From the NCBI RefSeq assembly GCF_005222785.1, contig NZ_STGH01000002.1, positions 868,001-932,000 of the forward strand: DNA of 64,000 bases, written 5' to 3'. Position 1 is the stretch's first letter. Every line of letters begins with the position of its first letter. The DNA comes from Rhodobacter sp. SY28-1 (GTDB taxonomy: Bacteria; Pseudomonadota; Alphaproteobacteria; Rhodobacterales; Rhodobacteraceae). Below, in pieces: positions 8,165-15,870 of the stretch. The translations under genes were made by a program, and so were the position numbers. The notes under the pieces were generated by a model that saw nothing but the letters and a program-made list of their open reading frames with translations, was not told the origin of the DNA and did no database searches.

Positions 8165-8566
8165 ATGACAACCCAAGTACCAAGTGACGTGATGACGATT
8201 CGCGAAATGTGCGAGGCCTATGACGTGACCCCGCGCACCTTGCGGTTCTATGAGGCCAAGGAGCTGCTGACCCCGATCCGGATCGGGACCCGGCGGCTGT
8301 TCACCCGGCGCGACCGGGCGCGGCTGGCGCTGATCCTGCGCGGCAAGCGCTTTGGCTTCAGCCTGGAGGATATCCGGCAGACGCTGGACCTTTACGACCG
8401 CGATGGCGGGCTGACCGCCCAGCGCCAGAAAGCCTATGAGCTGGCGATGACGCGGCTGGCCGAGATGGAGGCCCAGCGCAGTGAGCTGGACGTCGCCATC
8501 GCCGAGCTGAAGGCCGAACTGCAGGACGCCGAGGCCAAGGGCCTGGTGCCCAAGCGCGCGGCCTGA
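8165..8566 (+). CDS. MerR family transcriptional regulator
   Basis: Cytoplasmic regulator of 133 residues. An N-terminal winged HTH (TIREMCEAYDVTPRTLRFYE, about 11-30, then TRRLFTRRDRARL) is followed by a helical dimerisation segment (about 80-125). There is no Cys cluster for metals, so an organic effector such as an acyl-CoA is likely. Start taken at ATG 8165; a GTG at 8156 is in frame. It sits just upstream of the acyl-CoA dehydrogenase, which suggests control of the beta-oxidation genes and of itself through the dyads at 8061-8090. A LiuR/PsrA-like role is inferred, not shown. Confidence 0.85.
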   Translation: MTTQVPSDVMTIREMCEAYDVTPRTLRFYEAKELLTPIRIGTRRLFTRRDRARLALILRGKRFGFSLEDIRQTLDLYDRDGGLTAQRQKAYELAMTRLAEMEAQRSELDVAIAELKAELQDAEAKGLVPKRAA

Positions 8567-8617
8567 ACGACCCGCGCCCAATGCGGCGCGGCAATTGACA
8601 GGGAAGAGGAGTGAGAG

Positions 8618-10390
8618 ATGCCCAGCTATACCGCCCCCGTGAAGGACATGCAGTTCCTGCTGCACGATGTGCTCAAGATCAGCGAGGCCGATATCCCCGG
8701 CTATTCCGACCTTGACCGCAGCTTCACGGAAGCCGTCTTCGACGAGGCGGCCAAGGTAGCTCAGGACATTCTCACCCCCCTGAACGCCACGGGCGACAAG
8801 GAAGGCTGCGTGCTGGAGAACGGCGTGGTGCGCACGCCGAAGGGCTTCAAGGAAGCGTTCCGCACTTTGTCCGAAGGCGGCTGGATGTCGCTGGACGCGC
8901 ACCCGGATTACGGCGGGCAGGGCCTGCCCTACCTGATGCACACTGCGGTGAACGAGACCTTCGTATCGGCCAACATGGCCTTCAACATGTACCAGGGCCT
9001 GACCCACGGTGCCTATTCGGCGATCCTGGTCCACGGGACCGATGAGCAAAAGCAGAAATGGCTGCCGAAGCTGGTCACCGGCGAATGGACCGGGACGATG
9101 AACCTGACCGAGCCGCATTGCGGGACGGACCTTGGCCTTCTTCGCACCAAGGCGGAACCGCAGGCGGACGGGTCCTACCGGATCACCGGGCAGAAGATCT
9201 TCATCTCGGCCGGCGATCACGACATGGCCCCGAATATCGTGCATCTGGTGCTGGCCAAGGCCCCGGGTGGCGGTGAGGGGACCAAGGGGATTTCCCTGTT
9301 CATCGTGCCCAAGTTCCTGGTGAACGAGGATGGCTCGCTGGGTGCCCGCAATGCGGTGTCCGTGGGCAAGATCGAAGAGAAGATGGGCATCCACGGCAAC
9401 GCGACCTGCGTGATGAACTATGACGGGGCGACGGGCTGGCTGCTGGGGGACCTGCACAAGGGCATGAAGGCCATGTTCACGATGATGAACGAGGCCCGGC
9501 TTGGCGTGGCGCTGCAGGGCTATGCGGTGGCCGAGGCGGCGTATCAGAATTCGCTGGCCTATGCGAAGGACCGGCTGCAGGGTCGCGACGTGACGGGGGT
9601 GAAGAACCCCAACGGCCCCGCCGATCCGCTGATCGTCCACCCCGACATCCGTCGCAACCTGATGGAGCAGAAGAGCTTTGTCGAAGGCGCCCGCGCGCTG
9701 ACCTACTGGGGGGCCACGCTGATCGACCGGGCGCATCAGGGCGATGCGGCGGCGGATGGTCTGGTGGGCCTGCTGACCCCCGTGTTGAAGGGGTTCCAGA
9801 CCGACAAGGGCTTCGAGATGGCGGTGCAGGCCCAGCAGGTCTATGGCGGGCACGGCTATATCGAGGAATGGGGCATGTCGCAGTTCGCCCGCGATGCCCG
9901 GATCGCGATGATCTACGAAGGTGCCAACGGCGTGCAGGCGCTGGATCTGGTGGGCCGAAAGCTCGCCACGGACGGCGGCAAGCATGTCATGGCGTTCTTC
10001 GAGATGGTGAAGGCCGAGTGCAAGGCGCATGACGGCGACGAGCGGATGAAGGGTTTTGTCGAGCCGCTGAAGGCCGCGTCCAAGGCCTTGCAGCAGGCGG
10101 GGATGTTCTTCATGCAGAACGGCATGAAGAACCCCAACGCGGCGCTGGCCGGGTCCTATGACTTCATGCACATGATGGGCCATGTCTGCCTGGGCCTGAT
10201 GTGGACCCGGATGGCGAAGGCCGCCTACGAGGCGCTGGATGCGGGCGCGCAGGACCGCGACTTCTTCGAGGCGAAGATCGCCACCGGGCGTTTCTACATG
10301 GCCCGCCAGCTGCCTGCCTGTTCCATGCACCTTGCGCGGATCGAAAGTGGAGCCGAGACGGTCATGGCACTTCCTGCCGAGGCGTTCTAG
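8618..10390 (+). CDS. Acyl-CoA dehydrogenase, long (DmdC-like/FadE-like) family
   Basis: FAD enzyme introducing the C2-C3 double bond in an acyl-CoA. At 590 residues it is the long form with an extra C-terminal domain. Start ATG 8618 after AGAGGAG. The opening [20 protein letters not shown] is typical of this group. Central FAD/substrate segments [14 protein letters not shown] and KIFISAGDH are present. The catalytic base is Glu434 in [15 protein letters not shown]. Members are annotated either as general acyl-CoA dehydrogenases or as DmdC (3-methylmercaptopropionyl-CoA dehydrogenase); sequence alone does not settle which. Thiolase and FadB neighbours favour fatty-acid beta-oxidation. Confidence 0.93.
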   Translation: MPSYTAPVKDMQFLLHDVLKISEADIPGYSDLDRSFTEAVFDEAAKVAQDILTPLNATGDKEGCVLENGVVRTPKGFKEAFRTLSEGGWMSLDAHPDYGGQGLPYLMHTAVNETFVSANMAFNMYQGLTHGAYSAILVHGTDEQKQKWLPKLVTGEWTGTMNLTEPHCGTDLGLLRTKAEPQADGSYRITGQKIFISAGDHDMAPNIVHLVLAKAPGGGEGTKGISLFIVPKFLVNEDGSLGARNAVSVGKIEEKMGIHGNATCVMNYDGATGWLLGDLHKGMKAMFTMMNEARLGVALQGYAVAEAAYQNSLAYAKDRLQGRDVTGVKNPNGPADPLIVHPDIRRNLMEQKSFVEGARALTYWGATLIDRAHQGDAAADGLVGLLTPVLKGFQTDKGFEMAVQAQQVYGGHGYIEEWGMSQFARDARIAMIYEGANGVQALDLVGRKLATDGGKHVMAFFEMVKAECKAHDGDERMKGFVEPLKAASKALQQAGMFFMQNGMKNPNAALAGSYDFMHMMGHVCLGLMWTRMAKAAYEALDAGAQDRDFFEAKIATGRFYMARQLPACSMHLARIESGAETVMALPAEAF

Positions 10391-10468
10391 GCTTCAACCC
10401 GATGGCGGGCCTGACGGGGAAACGCCCCGCAGGCCTGGCCCATGGTTCCGGCTTTCGGGGAGGAAGGC

Positions 10469-11101
10469 ATGAAGCTTTACAGTTTTGGCGAAAGCGGCAA
10501 CGCCTACAAATGCGCATTGGCGCTGGAGATGGCAGATCTTGAGTGGGAGCCGGTCTTCGTCGACTTCTTCAAGGGCGAGGCACGGAGCCCGGAGTTCAAG
10601 AAGATCAACGAGATGGGCGAAGTGCCCGTCCTGATCGACGGCGACACCACGCTGACGCAGTCGGGGGTGATCCTGGACTATATCAGCTCCAAGACCGGCA
10701 AGCTGGGCGGTCGGTCGGCGGCGGAACGGCGCGAGGTCCTGCGCTGGCTGTTCTGGGACAACCACAAGCTTTCCACGGCCATCGGCACCACGCGCTTTCT
10801 GATGAACTTCCTGCCGCCGGAGAAGCGGCCCGAAGGCGTGATCCCCTTCATGCAAGGTCGCCTGAAGGCCGCCTATACCGTGCTGAACGACCACCTCGAA
10901 GGCCGGAACTGGGTTGCAGGCGAGGCCGTCACCATCGCCGACCTGTCCTGCTGCGGCTACCTCTACTACCCCGAACCCTTCGGCTTTGACCGCAAGGACT
11001 GGCCCAACATCGACCGCTGGCTGGACCGCATCGCCGCTCTGCCCGGCTGGAAACACCCCTACGACCTGCTGACGCGGGCCTTTCCCCAAGTTTCGCAATG
11101 A
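10469..11101 (+). CDS. Glutathione S-transferase family protein
   Basis: Cytosolic thiol-transfer enzyme of 210 residues. The thioredoxin-like N-terminal domain carries GEVPVLIDGD and TLTQSGVILDYI (glutathione-binding cis-Pro and Gln-Ser motif, about 51-72). The all-alpha C-terminal domain has the N-capping motif AVTIADLSCCGYL. Start ATG 10469 with GGGGAGGAAGG. It lies 78 bases after the acyl-CoA dehydrogenase and one base before the next gene, so it belongs to the same operon. A role in detoxifying reactive acyl or enoyl intermediates is plausible but inferred. Confidence 0.9.
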   Translation: MKLYSFGESGNAYKCALALEMADLEWEPVFVDFFKGEARSPEFKKINEMGEVPVLIDGDTTLTQSGVILDYISSKTGKLGGRSAAERREVLRWLFWDNHKLSTAIGTTRFLMNFLPPEKRPEGVIPFMQGRLKAAYTVLNDHLEGRNWVAGEAVTIADLSCCGYLYYPEPFGFDRKDWPNIDRWLDRIAALPGWKHPYDLLTRAFPQVSQ

Positions 11102-11102
11102 C

Positions 11103-11465
11103 ATGCTTTCTCGCCCCGCCCTTGCAGCCATCGGTGGCTATCAGCGGCACCTCTCGCCGCGCAAAGGCTATTCCTGTGCCTACCGGATCGCGCGTGGCGG
11201 CACAGGCTGCTCGGGCTTTGCCAAGGCTGTCATCTCCGAGGTCGGGCTTCTCCGCGCGATCCCCGCAATTCGCGAACGCTTTGCAGCATGCCGTGACGCT
11301 GCGGAAGAGTTGCGCGAGCGGAAGCGAAAGAAAGAAAAATGGTACGATCACTGCGGCGCTGGCTGCGACTGCAACCCTGGCTGTGACGTGCTGCCACGTG
11401 GCTGTGGAAAGAAGGCCGATCTGACCCCCGATTGCGACTGCACGCCTGATTGCTGCAGTTTCTGA
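11103..11465 (+). CDS. YidD-like protein with Cys-rich C-terminal tail
   Basis: Small protein of 120 residues. Residues 8-64 (GGYQRHLSPRKGYSCAYR, GTGCSGFAKAVI, RFAAC) resemble the YidD (membrane insertion efficiency factor) core, including its Cys residues at 25, 36 and 63. A charged helix (RERKRKKEK) follows, then an unusual tail with nine Cys in 35 residues: CGAGCDCNPGCDV and PDCDCTPDCCSF share a repeated CDC-x-P-x-C pattern. Start ATG 11103, one base after the GST stop. Metal binding or disulphide formation in the tail is inferred. Placement inside a beta-oxidation operon, not beside rnpA/yidC, is odd for YidD. Confidence 0.65.
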   Translation: MLSRPALAAIGGYQRHLSPRKGYSCAYRIARGGTGCSGFAKAVISEVGLLRAIPAIRERFAACRDAAEELRERKRKKEKWYDHCGAGCDCNPGCDVLPRGCGKKADLTPDCDCTPDCCSF

Positions 11466-11483
11466 CCGACGAAGGAGACGACT

Positions 11484-12695
11484 ATGTCTGACGCCTACAT
11501 CTACGACGCCGTCCGCAGCCCTCGCGGCAAGGGCCGCCCTGATGGGAGCTTGCACGAGCTGACCTCGGTCGCGCTGTCGGCCAAGGTGCTGAACGCGGTG
11601 AAGGAGCGGAACGGGCTGGAGGGCCACGCGGTCGAGGATGTGATCTGGGGGAACGTCACCCAGGTCGGCGAACAGGGCGGGTGCCTTGCGCGGTCGGCGG
11701 TGCTGGCCTCGGACCTGGACGAACGCATTCCGGGGCTGGCGATCAACCGGTTCTGTGCAAGCGGCATGGAGGCGGTGAACCTGGCGGCGAACCAGGTCCG
11801 GGGTGGGGCGGGGCACGCCTATATCGCGGGCGGGGTCGAGATGATGGGGCGGGTCGCGATGGGCTCGGACGGGGCGGCGATTGCCGTCGATCCGGGGCTG
11901 GCGATGAAGACCTACTTCGTGCCGCAGGGGATTTCGGCGGACATCATTGCCACCGAATACGGCTTTACCCGCGATCAGGCTGACGCGCTGGCGATGGAAT
12001 CGCAGCGGCGGGCGGCGGTGGCGTGGCAGGAAGGGCGGTTCGCTAAATCCGTCCTGACCATCAAGGACCAGAACGGCCTGACCATTCTGGACCGCGACGA
12101 ATACATGCGCCCGGGCACCGACATGCAGGCGCTGGGTGCGCTGAAACCGGCCTTCAAGGACATGGGCGAAGTGATGCCCGGCTTCGACAAGGTTGCGATG
12201 ATGAAGTATCCGCATCTGGAGCGGATCAACCACATCCACCACGCCGGAAACTCCAGCGGGATCGTGGACGGGGCGGCGGCCGTGCTGATCGGAGACGAGG
12301 CGTTCGGGAAGGCCCACGGGCTGAAGCCCCGCGCGCGCATCCGGGCGACCGCGAAGATCGGCACCGACCCCACGATCATGCTGACCGGCCCGGTCCCGGC
12401 AACGCAGAAGATCCTGAAGGACAGCGGGCTGCAGATCGGCGACATCGACCTGTTCGAGGTGAACGAGGCCTTTGCCAGCGTGGTGCTGCGGTTCCAGCAG
12501 GCCTTCGACGTCGACCCCGCGCTGGTGAACGTCAACGGCGGGTCGATCGCCATGGGCCACCCGCTTGGCGCGACCGGGGCGATCATCATCGGGACCCTGC
12601 TGGACGAGCTGGAACGGCAGGACAAGGCGATGGGTCTGGCGACACTTTGCATCGCCTCGGGCATGGGCGCGGCAACAATCATCGAGAGGGTCTAG
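11484..12695 (+). CDS. Acetyl-CoA C-acyltransferase (thiolase)
   Basis: Cleaves 3-ketoacyl-CoA with CoA as the last step of a beta-oxidation round. 403 residues, full length. The nucleophile Cys91 lies in INRFCASGMEAV; the C-terminal GGSIAMGHPLGATGA and LCIASGMGAA hold the catalytic His and second Cys. Start ATG 11484 with GAAGGAG. It is transcribed with the acyl-CoA dehydrogenase and likely pairs with the FadB/FadJ-type protein at 15871, giving a complete cycle. The degradative FadA type is favoured over biosynthetic PhaA by this context. Confidence 0.95.
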   Translation: MSDAYIYDAVRSPRGKGRPDGSLHELTSVALSAKVLNAVKERNGLEGHAVEDVIWGNVTQVGEQGGCLARSAVLASDLDERIPGLAINRFCASGMEAVNLAANQVRGGAGHAYIAGGVEMMGRVAMGSDGAAIAVDPGLAMKTYFVPQGISADIIATEYGFTRDQADALAMESQRRAAVAWQEGRFAKSVLTIKDQNGLTILDRDEYMRPGTDMQALGALKPAFKDMGEVMPGFDKVAMMKYPHLERINHIHHAGNSSGIVDGAAAVLIGDEAFGKAHGLKPRARIRATAKIGTDPTIMLTGPVPATQKILKDSGLQIGDIDLFEVNEAFASVVLRFQQAFDVDPALVNVNGGSIAMGHPLGATGAIIIGTLLDELERQDKAMGLATLCIASGMGAATIIERV

Positions 12696-12714
12696 TGACT
12701 GTGTGTGGCAAGGG

Positions 12715-12728
12715 TGACGTTAACGTCA
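12715..12728. promoter_or_regulatory. Operator of the MerR-controlled locus, copy 2
   Basis: Perfect palindrome TGACGTTAACGTCA, identical to 8077-8090, 20 bases after the thiolase stop and 124 bases before the first NTF2-like gene. It marks a second controlled promoter inside the locus and ties the cupin/NTF2 genes to the same regulator. Confidence 0.65.
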
Positions 12729-12851
12729 TGCGGGAAATGCAATGCCGCGTTGATGTCGTTTTCCGGCCACGGCCTGTCGCAAACCTACGTCGCGTGAAGG
12801 GTGATTCTCCCAAGATGGATGCTTCTTCCCGTTGGCCTGAAGGGCATTTCC

Positions 12852-13280
12852 ATGGAGTATTCACATCTGACCGCAGTGCTGCGCAGCCGGGGCGAGTTGC
12901 TCATGTCCGGTCGCATCGAGGAAATGGTTGCCTCGTATGTCTATCCGCTGCCGATCTACATGCAGTCGCGCTGCATGATCCTGCATTCGCCGCTGGACGC
13001 GTATCTGGTGTTCGACATGCTGCGCAAGGCGCTACTGGAGCGTGGTGTGGTCACCTTGCGGCCGCAGGTGAACGCGGTCGAATTGCCGCGCGGCGGTCGC
13101 TTTCGCATCTGGGCCGACTGGCACGAGCTGGCCTTTCCGGTGGAAGAGACCCGCAAGTCCTCGGTTATCTACTATTGCCGCGAGACCGAATTCGGTCCGC
13201 AGGTCGAAATGATCAACTACACGCTCACGTCGATGCCGGAACTGAACCAGCAGTTCGCGGCGCTTGCGCTGACCGCCTGA
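12852..13280 (+). CDS. NTF2/SnoaL-like small protein A of the cupin array
   Basis: Uncharacterised cytoplasmic protein of 142 residues. By eye it matches the pattern of the genes at 13796 and 15423: a helix, then GRIEEMVASYVYPLPIYMQ (equivalent to GDFARYAAQIDLPYLVHTE), then a D-x-x-x-x-F-D helix and L-x-x-x-GV. That layout suggests an NTF2/SnoaL-type alpha+beta cone. No catalytic residue can be named. Start at ATG 12852 with AAGG eight bases upstream. First gene after the second MerR-type operator and 48 bases before the single cupin. Confidence 0.6.
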   Translation: MEYSHLTAVLRSRGELLMSGRIEEMVASYVYPLPIYMQSRCMILHSPLDAYLVFDMLRKALLERGVVTLRPQVNAVELPRGGRFRIWADWHELAFPVEETRKSSVIYYCRETEFGPQVEMINYTLTSMPELNQQFAALALTA

Positions 13281-13328
13281 CGCCGGGGTCGTTCCGGCGG
13301 GGCGCAGCCCAACCGGAGGAAGGCCCCG

Positions 13329-13799
13329 ATGCCCGTTATTGATCCTGCCAAGGTGCCGGTGAAGACCGGCTCGATCTACCCCGAACCTTACGCCAGCATG
13401 ATGCAGGGGCGGTCGTCCCTGCGGCTGGGCGATGCAGGCGGGCTGACCCAGTTCGGGGTGAACCTCGTCAGCCTGGAACCCGGCGCGCTGTCCAGTCTGC
13501 GGCACTGGCACCGGAACGAGGACGAGTTCGTGATGGTGACCGAAGGCGAATGCACGCTGGTGCAGGACGCAAGCGAAACCGTGATGCGCGCGGGCGACTG
13601 CGCGGCGTTTCCGGCAGGGTCGACCGACGGCCACCACTTCATCAACCGCACCGGAGCGGTCGCCCGTTTCCTGGTCATCGGGTCCAGGGCCCCGCGCGAA
13701 GTGGCGACCTATTCCGACGTCGACCTGCGGGTCGAGATCGAGGGCGGGAAGGCCCGCTTTACCTACAAGGACGGCAGCGACTGGACGGGGCCGAGATGA
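13329..13799 (+). CDS. Cupin domain protein (single module)
   Basis: Small beta-barrel protein of 156 residues. Cupin motif 1 reads RHWHRNEDEFVMVTEGE (about 58-74, two His and one Glu as metal ligands); motif 2 reads FPAGSTDGHHFIN (about 96-108, third His). The metal site is therefore complete. Such proteins are dioxygenases, isomerases or sugar/small-molecule binders; the substrate is unknown. Start ATG 13329 with CCGGAGGAAGG. The stop overlaps the next start (ATGA), so it is translationally coupled to NTF2-like B. Its module is related to both halves of the bicupin at 14251. Confidence 0.9.
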   Translation: MPVIDPAKVPVKTGSIYPEPYASMMQGRSSLRLGDAGGLTQFGVNLVSLEPGALSSLRHWHRNEDEFVMVTEGECTLVQDASETVMRAGDCAAFPAGSTDGHHFINRTGAVARFLVIGSRAPREVATYSDVDLRVEIEGGKARFTYKDGSDWTGPR

Positions 13800-14254
13800 A
13801 CCCGCTGTCGATCTATCAGGATGCGCTGAACGTGGTCTCGGACGCCGTGATCGCGGGTGACTTTGCCCGCTATGCGGCGCAGATCGACCTGCCTTACCTA
13901 GTGCATACCGAAACCGCACGGCTTCTGGTGTCGACGGTGGACGACCTGCGGCCGACCTTCGACGCCCTGCACCTGACCCTGCTAGACAAGGGGGTCACGC
14001 ATTACGAACGCGTGGCTCGCGCGGCGGATTACGTCGACCGCGACCGGATCGAAGGCTGGCATCACACGCATCTCATTTCCCATGGCGAGCGGCTGAACCT
14101 GCCGCATTCCTCGCGACATGCCCTGGTCCGCCGGGATGGCATGTGGCTGTTCTCAGAGGCGCACTACGCGATCCAGGCCGAGCGGTGGCCGGTGACCCGT
14201 GAGGTTCTGGAAGCCCAGTTCGGCCTGACCCGGCGCGAGGGGTTGAGTGCATGA
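13796..14254 (+). CDS. NTF2/SnoaL-like small protein B of the cupin array
   Basis: Uncharacterised protein of 152 residues with the same pattern as its neighbours at 12852 and 15423: AVIAGDFARYAAQIDLPYLV, a VSTVDDLRPTFDA helix, KGVTHYER, then DRIEGWHHTHLISHGERL. Conserved Asp/His/Arg positions could line a cavity, as in SnoaL-like enzymes, but this is inference. Its start overlaps the cupin stop and its stop overlaps the bicupin start, both by ATGA, which implies tightly matched synthesis with both cupins. Confidence 0.65.
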   Translation: MNPLSIYQDALNVVSDAVIAGDFARYAAQIDLPYLVHTETARLLVSTVDDLRPTFDALHLTLLDKGVTHYERVARAADYVDRDRIEGWHHTHLISHGERLNLPHSSRHALVRRDGMWLFSEAHYAIQAERWPVTREVLEAQFGLTRREGLSA

Positions 14255-15231
14255 TCGTCGATCCCGCCTTGGCGCCCACCAGTGGCGAGAAGGGCCTGCG
14301 TACCCTGCACCTGTCGGTCGCGGGCGGGCTGACGCAGTTTGGCGCCTATCTCGACACGCTGGACCCGGGCGCATGGTCCAGCCAACGGCACTGGCATTCG
14401 GCCGAGGACGAGTTCCTCTACCTTTTGTCCGGGACGGCGACCTTGCGCGATGACAACGGAATGACCGACCTCAACCCCGGCGATGCCGTTGCCTGGCGGC
14501 ATGGCGATCCAAACGGGCATCACCTGACCAACCGGGGCGATGTGCCCGCCCGCTGGCTGATCGTGGGGTCGCGCGCAAAGGGAGACATCTGCACCTATCC
14601 CGACAAGGACCGCCGCCAGATCAACGGCGACAGCGACTGGCGGATCGAGGCGGCGGACGGCACGGTCCTGAAAAGCGGGCCTCTGCCGGCGGAGTTGCTG
14701 AACCTCCGCGCGCCCTGGGGCAAACCGTTCGACGGGACGCCCCGGCCCCATGTCCTGCGCACGGGGTCGGTCCCGGGCGAGGGTCCGCCGCCCGCGTCGC
14801 ACTCGCCCTTCGACACGCTGGGCGACTACATCGCGCATCCCTTGTCCGACGCGGGCGGCCTGACCCAGTTCGGCGCCTTCACCGAAACGCTGATGCCAGG
14901 TGCGCGGTCTGGCCATCGGCATTGGCATTCGGACGAGGATGAATTCTTCTACACCCTTTCCGGCACCGTCACCCTGCACGAAAACGATGGCGCGCATGAC
15001 CTGCCGCCCGGCACCTGCGTCTGCTGGCCGGCCGGAGTGCCCAATGCCCACCAGCTGGAAAACCGCACCTCTGACCCTGTCACCTATTTCGTCGCGGGCT
15101 CGCGCCTGCCCGAGGACGAGGTGACCTACCCCGACATCGACCTGCACTATTCGCGCCGGAACGGGCTTCGCACCTTGTCGCACAAGGATGGAACCCCCTA
15201 TCCCGGCTGGCCCAAGGCGGTGGTCAGATGA
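14251..15231 (+). CDS. Bicupin protein (two cupin modules)
   Basis: 326 residues made of two cupin modules. Module 1: RHWHSAEDEFLYLLSG and GDPNGHHLTN; module 2: RHWHSDEDEFFYTLSG and GVPNAHQLEN. Both keep the metal-ligand His/Glu pattern, and each ends with a similar GSR-(5-7)-TYPD segment. Module 2 and the single cupin at 13329 share GLTQFG just before motif 1, so the three modules descend from one unit. Gentisate dioxygenase or oxalate decarboxylase-type bicupins are alternatives by fold only. Translationally coupled to NTF2-like B; followed by a terminator-like hairpin. Confidence 0.9.
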   Translation: MIVDPALAPTSGEKGLRTLHLSVAGGLTQFGAYLDTLDPGAWSSQRHWHSAEDEFLYLLSGTATLRDDNGMTDLNPGDAVAWRHGDPNGHHLTNRGDVPARWLIVGSRAKGDICTYPDKDRRQINGDSDWRIEAADGTVLKSGPLPAELLNLRAPWGKPFDGTPRPHVLRTGSVPGEGPPPASHSPFDTLGDYIAHPLSDAGGLTQFGAFTETLMPGARSGHRHWHSDEDEFFYTLSGTVTLHENDGAHDLPPGTCVCWPAGVPNAHQLENRTSDPVTYFVAGSRLPEDEVTYPDIDLHYSRRNGLRTLSHKDGTPYPGWPKAVVR

Positions 15232-15374
15232 TGGCGATCAAAGAATTCCGCGATCGTCAAGTCAGGATTTTCGCGGCAGGGTTGAATGAGCCTTGCATTC
15301 CCGCTCCCTTGCGTTGTGCCGCCGGATGTGGTCCGCTTCCAACTCACTCATTGGGACGTGCGCATCTTGCCTTC

Positions 15375-15416
15375 CCCTTTGGTCGGCGAGCTCCTCGCTC
15401 CGGCAAAAGGGTTTTT
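15375..15416 (+). terminator. Hairpin with T-run after the bicupin
   Basis: The arms CCCTTTGGTCGGCGAG (15375-15390) and CTCGCTCCGGCAAAAGGG (15394-15411) pair imperfectly with a 3-base loop, and TTTTT follows (15412-15416). It would end the NTF2-cupin transcript before NTF2-like C. The 190 bases from the bicupin stop to here hold no gene that I can support. Confidence 0.55.
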
Positions 15417-15422
15417 GCTGCT

Positions 15423-15869
15423 ATGTTGGCATCGGAGATACTGCAGAACTTCTTGACTCGCATGGCAAATGCAGTCGTGGCGGGTCGCTTCGACATCTAC
15501 AGCGCCGGCGTCCAACTGCCGTTCACCATCCTGACCTCAGCCGCAAGCCTGAGCGTCACCACCCTCGAAGATCTGGAAGAGGGCTTCGACGAGTTCACGG
15601 AAATGGTGCTGAGCCGCGGCGTCACGAAGATCGTCCAAACGGTCAAGGTTGCAACCTTCGAAAGCAATGACCGCATTGTCGGCATCCATCAGACCAAATT
15701 GATGGATGGGTCCCGCCTTGTCCTGCCTGACTACTATTCGAAGATGTGGATCACCAACTTCGATGGCGTCTGGAAGGCAACAAAAACCCACAACACCACC
15801 AAGGATACGCGTTGGCCGATCTTGCTGACACGACTTGAAACCGAACCATGGCCGCCCGAGGAGCTTTGA
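15423..15869 (+). CDS. NTF2/SnoaL-like small protein C of the cupin array
   Basis: Uncharacterised protein of 148 residues, third member of the local family: AVVAGRFDIYSAGVQLPFTI, a VTTLEDLEEGFDEF helix, SRGVTKIVQ, DRIVGIHQTKLMDGSRLVLP. Its base composition is visibly lower in GC (roughly 50-55% by counting lines) than the cupin genes, which suggests a different history. The frame stays open back to 15228, but that part crosses the terminator hairpin and is not convincing. No clear ribosome site precedes ATG 15423; an internal ATG at 15462 is possible. It ends one base before the FadB start. Confidence 0.6.
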   Translation: MLASEILQNFLTRMANAVVAGRFDIYSAGVQLPFTILTSAASLSVTTLEDLEEGFDEFTEMVLSRGVTKIVQTVKVATFESNDRIVGIHQTKLMDGSRLVLPDYYSKMWITNFDGVWKATKTHNTTKDTRWPILLTRLETEPWPPEEL

Positions 15870-15870
15870 G

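Noticed and set aside
8048-10330. 760-residue minus-strand frame opposite the acyl-CoA dehydrogenase
   Set aside because: Typical GC-rich antisense frame, His/Gln/Arg/Leu-rich, over a gene with intact catalytic motifs.
15228-15422. 65-residue N-terminal extension of NTF2-like protein C
   Set aside because: It crosses a hairpin with T-run and has no match in the two sister proteins, which start near the equivalent of 15423.
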